Source of the DNA: an uncultured Lentisphaeria bacterium | GTDB lineage: Bacteria; Verrucomicrobiota; Lentisphaeria; JABSQK01; CAJWLW01 | Assembly: GCA_913042885.1 (NCBI GenBank) | Contig: CAJWLW010000178.1 | Location: forward strand, 1 to 9,709 | Length of the DNA stretch: 9,709 nt | Direction of reading: 5' to 3' | Shown: one piece after another, positions 1 to 5,019 of the stretch | How the letters are laid out: every line of letters starts with the position of its first letter | Position numbering within the stretch: position 1 is the stretch's first letter | Position numbers and translations under genes: made by a program | The notes under the pieces: model-generated | Told to the model about the DNA's origin: nothing | The model's input: only the letters and a program-made list of their open reading frames with translations | Database searches by the model: none

Positions 1-332
1 ATACGCTCCTGGAGACGGAATCCTTCAAGCTCGAGCGCATTGTCTCAAACGGCCAATGTACGCCGGAAGGCGAATGGTTGCAGGAGAGCACAAACGAGTG
101 GGTGCTGTTGCTCAGTGGCCTGGCCGATCTTCTTTTCGAGGGTGACGAAGAACCTCTGCGGCTCAAGCCGGGTGATTATGTGCATATCCCGGCACACCGT
201 CGCCACTGCGTCGTACGGACGGACAGTGAGGCGAAGACGGTATGGATAGCGTTGCACTACCGGAGTAAAGTTTTTGTGCGCGATGACGTCGACAAGCTGG
301 TCACCGGCGTTTTGTTGGCCACAGACGGCTGA
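1..332 (+). CDS. cupin domain protein, 5'-truncated by the window edge
   Basis: The frame is open from the first bases (codons from position 3) to a TGA at 330-332, so the start lies outside the window and 109 residues are visible. The segment is a single small cupin barrel. Motif 1 is the degenerate form around visible residues 25-40 (WLQE, then EWVLLLSG), and motif 2 is PGDYVHIPAHRRH at 56-68, with His65 and His68 as likely metal ligands. The strand TVWIALHY at 79-86 closes the fold. The classical HxH of motif 1 is absent, which is common in the short cupins often annotated only as cupin domain-containing protein. Substrate and reaction cannot be told from sequence. A TTG at 78 would give an 84-residue product, but it would cut into motif 1 and is unlikely to be the true start. 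The cupin fold is confident; the function is unknown. Confidence 0.85.
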   Translation, partial: TLLETESFKLERIVSNGQCTPEGEWLQESTNEWVLLLSGLADLLFEGDEEPLRLKPGDYVHIPAHRRHCVVRTDSEAKTVWIALHYRSKVFVRDDVDKLVTGVLLATDG

Positions 333-380
333 GGCTTGTGTCGCGGGGAATCTGCTTTTTGTTGTCCGGCATGATCATTA

Positions 381-454
381 GCGGGTGTAGCTCAAAGGTA
401 GAGCCCTAGCCTTCCAAGCTAGTCATGAGGGTTCGATTCCCTTCACCCGCTCCA
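381..454 (+). tRNA. tRNA-Gly(UCC)
   Basis: A complete cloverleaf can be folded. The acceptor stem is gcgggtg (381-387) with cacccgc (444-450). The D stem is gctc/gagc. The anticodon stem is ctagc/gctag around loop cttccaa (411-417), giving anticodon TCC at 413-415. The T arm is gaggg-ttcgatt-ccctt. The discriminator base is T451, the usual identity base of bacterial tRNA-Gly, and CCA is encoded at 452-454. The anticodon reads GGA and GGG glycine codons. The gene stands alone, 48 bp after the cupin gene. No other tRNA is visible, and I saw no repeat of its 3' end elsewhere in the window that would suggest an integrated element. Confidence 0.97.
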
Positions 455-464
455 GCTTCCCCTG

Positions 465-490
465 GCGCTCGGCTAATCGCCGAGCAGCGC
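465..490. terminator. hairpin between the tRNA end and the isomerase stop
   Basis: A perfect 7-bp inverted repeat, gctcggc (467-473) and gccgagc (479-485), encloses a 5-base loop. It can be lengthened with gc/gc pairs past a one-base bulge. It starts 12 bases after the tRNA CCA end and contains the TAG stop of the convergent isomerase gene. Because it is symmetrical it could end or protect transcripts from both sides. There is no T-run on either side, so it is not a canonical intrinsic terminator and may only be a processing or stability stem. Confidence 0.4.
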
Positions 491-1507
491 GTTCATGATC
501 AGCAGATCGAGCTCTTCGTAGTCGCGCGCTGCAATCAGCGCATCGACCTGTGTCTGGTCCAGCGATTGGTTCACTTCGACCAGCTTCAGAAAAACCTCTC
601 GGCTGTTGCTCAGGTGTTTGGTAGCCACGTCCGCCTTCTGAGTGCGCATTGCCTTGACATCGAGCCCGATCCATTCGCCGTTGGTTCCATAGTCTGCCAG
701 GTCGAGCACGCGCACCTGGTTGAAGGCACGGCGCAGGTTGGCGCTGCCGAACGCCTTGTCCTGATCGTACTTCAGACTGTTCTGGTCGTTGAGATGGACA
801 CTCCAAAGTTTGCCGAAAGCCATGGCGAATCCCATTTCATCCGACGGATCGAGCCCGGCCAGGATGGCATGAGCGCTCTCGATGAGGCAGCCGACCCGGT
901 CCGGTTCACTGGTGAGGTAACCGATTGCCAGGGCGTGACCGATCGTCGGAATGTACGCCAGGTCCATCGGTTCGTTCGGTTTCGGTTCGACCAGGAAACG
1001 GATATCGGAGTCATAGTCCAGTCCCATCTGGATGGCTTCGGCAATTCGCTTTGTTGCCAGCACCGGATCCTTCGCTTCGCGGATATAGGTCCCCTCGCGT
1101 GCCAGCCACAGGACGATGTCGGTGGTGCCGACGTTGCGGGCGATGTCTATACATCGTCTCAAGCGATCGCGGGCGTATTTGCGGCAGGCCGGGTCGTTTG
1201 CGGTAAAGCCGCCGTCGATCGTACGTGGATCTTCCCACAGTCGTGGTGCCACGAATTCCGCCGCCAGCCCGTGGTCGTCGAGTGTTTTCTTGAGGCCCTT
1301 TGCCTGTGCGGTGATCTGTTCCGGGCTGAGGTTGTTGAGATCCGGCACCGCGTCGTCGTCGTGCAACTGTATGCCATCGAAGCCGAGCTGCTTGTATAGC
1401 TCGAGCTTTCCGGCGAGTGCGATGGTGTCACGCACGGGTGGGCCGAACGGATCAGCGCCTTCGTGGATATTCCACGGACCAAAGGAGAAACGAAATTCAC
1501 CTGCCAT
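473..1507 (-). CDS. xylose isomerase family TIM-barrel protein with an altered metal site
   Basis: This 344-residue protein resembles the short, actinobacterial-type xylose isomerases, which interconvert aldose and ketose sugars with two divalent metals. Visible landmarks are DPFG at 19-22 (the Phe that reaches a neighbouring subunit in the family), LHDDD at 48-52 (His49 and Asp52, the ring-opening pair), WLAREG at 134-139 (usually WGGREG), EPKPNEP at 174-180 (Glu174 and Lys176), ESAH at 210-213 (Glu210, His213), YDQD at 247-250 (Asp248, Asp250) and LDVK at 282-285 (Asp283). The residue equivalent to Asp245 of the Streptomyces enzyme is His238, with Asp241 three positions on. The protein is about 40 residues shorter than the Streptomyces enzymes (about 388). 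The ATG start is supported by GGAGGT five bases upstream. No xylulokinase or sugar transporter is adjacent, so xylose as the real substrate is unproven. The methyltransferase gene lies upstream on the same strand, 84 bp away. Confidence 0.88.
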   Translation of the reverse strand: MAGEFRFSFGPWNIHEGADPFGPPVRDTIALAGKLELYKQLGFDGIQLHDDDAVPDLNNLSPEQITAQAKGLKKTLDDHGLAAEFVAPRLWEDPRTIDGGFTANDPACRKYARDRLRRCIDIARNVGTTDIVLWLAREGTYIREAKDPVLATKRIAEAIQMGLDYDSDIRFLVEPKPNEPMDLAYIPTIGHALAIGYLTSEPDRVGCLIESAHAILAGLDPSDEMGFAMAFGKLWSVHLNDQNSLKYDQDKAFGSANLRRAFNQVRVLDLADYGTNGEWIGLDVKAMRTQKADVATKHLSNSREVFLKLVEVNQSLDQTQVDALIAARDYEELDLLIMNALLGD

Positions 1508-1512
1508 CAGTT

Positions 1513-1518
1513 ACCTCC
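1513..1518 (-). promoter_or_regulatory. Shine-Dalgarno site of the isomerase-like gene
   Basis: On the minus strand the bases read GGAGGT, followed by a 5-base spacer and the ATG at 1505-1507. This near-perfect anti-16S match fixes the start codon and predicts strong translation. Confidence 0.85.
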
Positions 1519-1538
1519 ATAACAGTGATTTGGTGCAC

Positions 1539-1582
1539 GGCTGTCACAGGTCACGCGCAAGCGTGTTTTTTGCGTAACAGCC
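1539..1582. promoter_or_regulatory. nested hairpin in the leader of the isomerase-like gene, terminator-like on the + strand
   Basis: The inner stem is cacgc (1552-1556) with gcgtg (1561-1565) around the loop gcaa, a GNRA tetraloop on the + strand. Six T residues follow at 1566-1571, so on the + strand it reads as a short intrinsic terminator. An outer arm, ggctgtcac (1539-1547) against gtaacagcc (1574-1582), matches at 8 of 9 positions. Both flanking genes run on the minus strand, where the A-run precedes the stem and no T-run follows. The element may stop antisense transcripts entering from the tRNA side, or may act as leader structure in the isomerase mRNA. Confidence 0.45.
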
Positions 1583-1591
1583 ACTATACCA
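1583..1591 (-). promoter_or_regulatory. possible extended -10 promoter for the isomerase-like gene
   Basis: Read on the minus strand the bases are TGGTATAGT, which fits the extended -10 pattern TGnTATAAT with one mismatch. It lies immediately after the methyltransferase stop codon. The predicted start is near 1576, about 70 bases upstream of the ATG. No good -35 box is seen at the usual distance, as is allowed for extended -10 promoters. The call rests on one short motif. Confidence 0.35.
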
Positions 1592-2152
1592 TCACCGCTT
1601 GCGTGCCACCAGTCTGGCTTCGTACCGGCCGTCGAGCCAAGCCTCCTCGTAGCGCACGATGTCAAGGCCCTGGATGAGCGTTGGCAGCTCGTTGTTTTCG
1701 AGTAGAAACCGGGCGCTCGGGTGTCTGTGCCGTTCGAGGTTGGCATGTGTCGGGTGAACGACGATGAGCACGCCGCCGGGCTTCAGATGCTTGGCGAACT
1801 GCGTCATCAGCGGGCGGTACAGATAGGAGGTGTTGAGGATGACGTCCCAGGGGCCCGCCGGCAGTGATTCAGATTCGAGATCGACGGTTATGGTCGAGAT
1901 CGCGAGATTTTCGGTGGCCGCGGTGTCTCGGGCCAACTCCAGGCCGGCCTCTGCAATGTCGGCGATCGTGACCGTCAGTCCGCGTTGGGCCAGCCACACA
2001 GCGTGGCGGCCGGCCCCGCCGGCGACGTCGAGAGCGGTGCCGGCCGGCGGCAGCAGCGATTCCACCGTGGTCAGCCAGGGGCACGGTGCCGTAGCGTCCG
2101 GCCCGCGTTCGGCATAGCGCTGGTTCCATTTTTCCCGTTGCTCAGAGCTCAT
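1592..2152 (-). CDS. class I SAM-dependent methyltransferase
   Basis: This is a Rossmann-fold methyltransferase of 186 residues, counted from the ATG at 2150-2152. Motif I is ALDVAGGAGRHA (about residues 40-51), which binds SAM, and Asp65 ends strand 2 in position to hold the ribose. VDLES near 90-94 is likely the adenine-side acidic motif. DVILNTSYLYR near 103-113 and LKPGGVLIVVH near 123-133 are the post-I motifs. The N-terminal KWNQRYAERG is typical of the small TehB-like and cyclopropane-synthase-like methyltransferases. The frame stays open upstream to an alternative start at 2251, but the extra 33 residues are basic and low in complexity, and a GGAAG-like site lies just before 2152, so the shorter form is preferred. 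The methyl acceptor is unknown. The gene is divergent from the secreted protein gene and probably cotranscribed with the isomerase-like gene. Confidence 0.85.
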   Translation of the reverse strand: MSSEQREKWNQRYAERGPDATAPCPWLTTVESLLPPAGTALDVAGGAGRHAVWLAQRGLTVTIADIAEAGLELARDTAATENLAISTITVDLESESLPAGPWDVILNTSYLYRPLMTQFAKHLKPGGVLIVVHPTHANLERHRHPSARFLLENNELPTLIQGLDIVRYEEAWLDGRYEARLVARKR

Positions 2153-2292
2153 TGACTTCCGGTTCGGTGATTTGGATCGCTTATTTCGGGCAGCGGGTTG
2201 CATTCGAAAGGTGACGTGGGTACGTTCCTCTTTCCAATTTCCACTGCCCATCCATTTTCAGACTTGGACGAATCGCGAAACGATACAGCCAT
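2153..2292. other. 140-bp divergent intergenic region
   Basis: This gap separates the start of the methyltransferase gene (minus) from the start of the secreted protein gene (+), so it must hold promoters for both or lie within longer leaders. I found no convincing pair of -35 and -10 boxes. TTGGAC at 2264-2269 has no well-spaced -10 partner. If the methyltransferase started at 2251, most of the gap would be coding. The secreted protein gene also lacks a clear Shine-Dalgarno site before its ATG. Confidence 0.4.
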
Positions 2293-3183
2293 ATGAAACG
2301 TTATATCGTCGCCGTCGGATTGACAGTACTTCTGGCTTGCATCTGTTGCCGCGGGGCCATCAGCGCGGAACAGGTTGAGAGTCTCCAGCCTTTGATTGAC
2401 CAGGAACTCGAAGAGGTTCTCAAAGAGCTGATCGACACGACGGAGGTCAGTGTGGAGTTGGGCCTGCGCTGGCCGGTGCGCCCGCCGAACAAGCCGCGCG
2501 ACAACATTGCGATCACCGTGAGACGGCAGGCGGAAATTCAGGCCTTTGATGATTTTCCGCCACAACTTGAGGCCGGATTCCGGACTGAGGCCGAAAAGCT
2601 GTTCAAGGCCTACGAGATCGCCACAAAAATCGCTATCAGCCTCAAAGACGGGATGATCGTCAAGGGCAATCTTCGCAGCATCGACGAGAAGTACATCTAT
2701 ATCGACGCCCAGAAATTCCGTATCGCCGATCTCGATGGGCGTACACGCACCCTCACCGACCCGGAACTGGCAGATCGCGCCAAGGAGAAATACATCCTCG
2801 AGAAGAGGATAGAGCTCCGCAAACAGCGCGAGGAGCGGGCTGCCGAGGCGGAAGAGGCGATCGCCGATAAGCTCTATACCGATGCCGGCTATCTCCTGGT
2901 CAAGGGCGAATGGATATCTCGTGACCAGTATTTGCGGAATAAGGTTGACGAGCGGCGCCAGGACTTGGCAAAGATCCTGGCGGTCCCGCTGCAGAAGAAG
3001 GTTTACTACGAGAACGGCTTTGTGTTGTACGACGGCGATTGGATGCCGCGCGACGAAGCTATTCATTTGGACGAGCGGTCTCGCTCGGTGGAAGGACCGA
3101 GCAGCGGCCTGTTGGACGATGGCGATGCAGAACCGAAATCACCCGAGGACAACAGTGCCAGGTCAATCTGGGATATCGAGTGA
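2293..3183 (+). CDS. secreted protein of unknown function with duplicated GxW-RD motif
   Basis: I do not recognise a named family. The 296-residue product starts with a Sec signal peptide: Lys2 and Arg3, a hydrophobic core to about residue 18, and a likely cleavage after AISA at 22-25. A mature N-terminal helical or acidic part follows. Residues 118-148 (DGMIVKGNLRSID, then YIYID) look like a small beta-barrel strand pair of SH3 or Sm type. Residues 158-195 are a highly charged helix, probably coiled coil. Two short repeats follow, 43 residues apart: AGYLLVKGEWISRDQ at 198-212 and NGFVLYDGDWMPRDE at 241-255, sharing G, an aromatic residue, L, G, W and RD. The tail is acidic and ends with WDIE. 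Such repeats suggest a structural or binding role at the cell envelope, but this is inference. The stop codon lies inside the start of the next gene. Confidence 0.75.
   Translation: MKRYIVAVGLTVLLACICCRGAISAEQVESLQPLIDQELEEVLKELIDTTEVSVELGLRWPVRPPNKPRDNIAITVRRQAEIQAFDDFPPQLEAGFRTEAEKLFKAYEIATKIAISLKDGMIVKGNLRSIDEKYIYIDAQKFRIADLDGRTRTLTDPELADRAKEKYILEKRIELRKQREERAAEAEEAIADKLYTDAGYLLVKGEWISRDQYLRNKVDERRQDLAKILAVPLQKKVYYENGFVLYDGDWMPRDEAIHLDERSRSVEGPSSGLLDDGDAEPKSPEDNSARSIWDIE
3145..3149 (+). promoter_or_regulatory. Shine-Dalgarno site that decides a GTG start
   Basis: GAGGA lies five bases before the GTG at 3155-3157, inside the coding region of the upstream secreted protein. It is the only well-placed ribosome binding site for the Trm112-like gene. 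The in-frame ATGs at 3119 and 3125 and the TTG at 3194 have none. Confidence 0.55.
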
Positions 3184-3409
3184 CCATCGTGAATTGTCTC
3201 CCGAGCTGCTGCAGCGGTTGGCTTGTCCTGCTTGCGACGAACGGCCGCCGGTAGAGGAGATCGCCGACGGGCGCTTTCTGCAATGCACCGTCTGCCGTCG
3301 CGAATACCCCGTCGTCGACGGTATCCCCGTGATGCTCGTGAGCGAGGCCGTCCCCGCGCCTGAGCGCGCTTCGCGCACGGTTGAAAAGACAAGAGAGTTA
3401 GAAAGCTAA
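3155..3409 (+). CDS. Trm112/YcaR-family small zinc-binding protein
   Basis: With the GTG start the product has 84 residues. The core carries two CxxC knuckles, LACPACDE (Cys24 and Cys27) and LQCTVCRREYP (Cys44 and Cys47), then VVDGIPVML near 53-61. That is the signature of the Trm112/UPF0434 family. In eukaryotes and archaea Trm112 proteins bind and stabilise SAM-dependent methyltransferases; the role of the bacterial members is less clear. The four cysteines probably hold one zinc ion. Bacterial members are often about 60 residues; here both ends are longer, and the tail after residue 62 is charged and variable. The start is uncertain: 3119, 3125 or 3194 (TTG) would give 96, 94 or 71 residues. 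The chosen start makes a 29-bp overlap with the upstream gene, suggesting translational coupling. Confidence 0.8.
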   Translation: MPGQSGISSDHRELSPELLQRLACPACDERPPVEEIADGRFLQCTVCRREYPVVDGIPVMLVSEAVPAPERASRTVEKTRELES

Positions 3410-3449
3410 AGAGTTCTTTTGGGGCCTTTCACTTTGCAAGTCTTCAACC
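3379..3449 (+). repeat. imperfect inverted repeat across the end of the Trm112-like gene
   Basis: Arm one, ggttgaa plus gac (3379-3385 and 3388-3390), pairs with gtcttcaacc (3440-3449), leaving a two-base bulge. Purine-rich sequence inside the left arm can partly pair with the pyrimidine-rich right side. A smaller stem, ttag/ctaa around aaag, sits at 3398-3409 and is followed by the T-rich stretch ttctttt. This may be a weak transcription end or an mRNA stability structure before the phosphorylase gene. The rest of the gap to 3504 is unusually pyrimidine-rich and shows no promoter I trust. Confidence 0.3.
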
Positions 3450-3504
3450 CCTGTAACCCTTTCATCCGTCCGATGCTTCCAACTCTTCACCCCCGAGTTT
3501 CCGT

Positions 3505-4383
3505 ATGAAGATCGGTATCATCGGCGGCAGCGGATTGTACGAGATCGATGGCGTCACGGACCTGCAGGAGCATGCCATAGACACGCCGTTCGGGGCGCCT
3601 TCCGACATCATCATGGGCGGCCAGCTTGGCGACAACGAGGTGTTCTTCCTGCCCCGTCATGGCCGCGGCCACCGGCTGCTGCCGGGAGAACTCAATCATC
3701 GCGCAAACATTTTCGCGTTCAAACTTATCGGCATCGAACGCATTCTCAGCTTCTCCGCAGTCGGTAGCTTCAAGGAAGACTTGGCGCCTGGGGATTTCGT
3801 CCTTATTGATCAGTTTGTCGACCGGACCCGGCATACACCGAAGCACACCTTCTTCGGCGACGGAGTGGCCGGGCACATCGCCTTTTCCCATCCGACCTGC
3901 GATGTCCTGCGTCGCACACTCAACGACGTGTGTCGCGGCTACCTGTCGCAACAGGATACGACCGCCAACGTGCACAGCGGCGGCACGTACCTGAACATGG
4001 AAGGTCCGGCTTTCTCGACCCTGGCCGAATCGATGCTGTACAAGAGTTGGGGCATGGATGTCATCGGTATGACGAATATGGCAGAAGCGCGCCTGGCGCG
4101 CGAGGCAGAAATCTGCTACCTGACCGTTGCCATGGTTACAGACTACGACTGCTGGCACGAGGGTCACGAATCCGTTTCTGTCGAGATGGTCATCAAAACC
4201 CTGATGCAGAATGCCGCCAGCGCCCGCGAGATCATCAAACTCGCTGTGCCCGCAGTAGCTGCCGAAGCTCGCGACTGCCCGTGCAGCAGCGCCTTGGCCT
4301 GTGCCGTCATCACTTCGCCTGATGCCATAGCGCCCGAAACTGTCGAACGGCTGCGGCCTATCGTCGGCAAATATCTGACTTAA
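3505..4383 (+). CDS. 5'-methylthioadenosine phosphorylase (MTAP family)
   Basis: This 292-residue enzyme belongs to the PNP/MTAP phosphorylase family. MTAP splits methylthioadenosine, a by-product of polyamine synthesis, with phosphate into adenine and methylthioribose-1-phosphate, feeding purine and methionine salvage. Motifs in order are IGGSGLY at 6-12 (phosphate site), RHGRGH at 51-56, NHRANI at 64-69, FSAVGS at 83-88, DQFVDRT at 102-108, NMEGPAFST at 164-172 with the substrate-side Met165, MTNMAEA at 189-195 and TDYDCW at 212-217. Asp213 and Asp215 in the last motif match the residues that favour 6-amino purines in human MTAP (Asp220, Asp222), which argues for MTA over inosine or methylthioinosine. 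The ATG start places GGSG at the normal distance; the ribosome binding site is weak. No methylthioribose-1-phosphate isomerase gene is adjacent. Confidence 0.9.
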   Translation: MKIGIIGGSGLYEIDGVTDLQEHAIDTPFGAPSDIIMGGQLGDNEVFFLPRHGRGHRLLPGELNHRANIFAFKLIGIERILSFSAVGSFKEDLAPGDFVLIDQFVDRTRHTPKHTFFGDGVAGHIAFSHPTCDVLRRTLNDVCRGYLSQQDTTANVHSGGTYLNMEGPAFSTLAESMLYKSWGMDVIGMTNMAEARLAREAEICYLTVAMVTDYDCWHEGHESVSVEMVIKTLMQNAASAREIIKLAVPAVAAEARDCPCSSALACAVITSPDAIAPETVERLRPIVGKYLT

Positions 4384-4408
4384 CCCACCGCCCGCTGCGA
4401 ATGGTTTT

Positions 4409-5014
4409 ATGAATGCTGTCGTGCCATTGATCGTTGTTGCTGTTGCTTCTGCTGCCCTGTTCTGGCTGTTGCCGCCGCCTCTGCTGCTGCGGCCGGGGCG
4501 ACGGTTTCCAGCCCTCGTGCTCGTAACCGTTGCACCGATTGCTGGGGTTATACTGATTGTTCTCGGGCTCGGTCATCTGCAGGTGGTCATCGAGCGTCGC
4601 AACTGGCCCTCCGTTGATGGTGTCGTGGTCAAGTCGGAAGTGGTCGGAGAAAGGGCGCCGCACCCGCGGATCGTGTTCGAATACACGCTCGACGGAGTCA
4701 AGCATGCCGGCAACACAGATCTGCATGCACCCGGATTCGGGCTGCGCACGAGCCGCGAAGAAGTGGCGTACGCCATCGTCAACGCGCTACCGGTTGGTGC
4801 TGAGGTGAAGGTTTTCTACAATCCATCTGATTCGACTGAGGCGCTGCTCAAGCCGGGACCCACCTGGGATGTGCTGGTCAGGCTGTCGCTCGGTCTGATG
4901 CTGTACTTCATCGGCATCTATGCCCTGCTGACGGTGCTGCTGTTGGCCGGTAAGGACACAGATGGAACCACTCCTGACAGCACGGCATCGAAATCAGAAA
5001 CCGAAACCACGTAG
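4409..5014 (+). CDS. DUF3592 membrane protein
   Basis: A 201-residue protein with three likely membrane segments: about 3-22, 35-57 and 156-180. Between segments two and three lies a soluble domain of about 95 residues with the pattern of DUF3592: WPSVDGVVVKSEV near 66-78, IVFEYTLDGVKHAGN near 88-102, and LPVGAEVKVFYNPSDSTEA near 127-145. The soluble part should face outside the cytoplasm if the N-terminal segment is an in-to-out helix, but topology is not certain. The C-terminal tail of about 20 residues is polar, rich in Thr and Ser. Members of this family have no established function. The gene begins 25 bp after the phosphorylase and ends 5 bp before the DsbD-family gene, so cotranscription is likely. 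A role alongside DsbD in the envelope is possible but is inference only. Confidence 0.82.
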   Translation: MNAVVPLIVVAVASAALFWLLPPPLLLRPGRRFPALVLVTVAPIAGVILIVLGLGHLQVVIERRNWPSVDGVVVKSEVVGERAPHPRIVFEYTLDGVKHAGNTDLHAPGFGLRTSREEVAYAIVNALPVGAEVKVFYNPSDSTEALLKPGPTWDVLVRLSLGLMLYFIGIYALLTVLLLAGKDTDGTTPDSTASKSETETT

Positions 5015-5019
5015 AAACC

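Noticed and set aside
381..454. tRNA-Gly as an attachment site for an integrated element
   Set aside because: I saw no second copy of the tRNA 3' end and no integrase or phage gene. The flanking genes look chromosomal.
425..1399. 324-codon open frame on + opposite the isomerase-like gene
   Set aside because: It is antisense to a protein with clear family motifs, overlaps the 3' end of the tRNA and shows no recognisable domain. GC-rich codon bias keeps the opposite frame open.
2264..2292. Promoter with TTGGAC before the secreted protein gene
   Set aside because: The only candidate -10 (gataca) is too close and matches poorly.
2149..3066. 305-codon open frame on - opposite the secreted protein gene
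   Set aside because: The + frame has a signal peptide, internal repeats and a coherent composition. The minus frame has no motif and would overlap the methyltransferase start.
3487..4167. 226-codon open frame on - opposite the MTA phosphorylase
   Set aside because: The + strand encodes a full set of phosphorylase motifs; the minus frame is a shadow.
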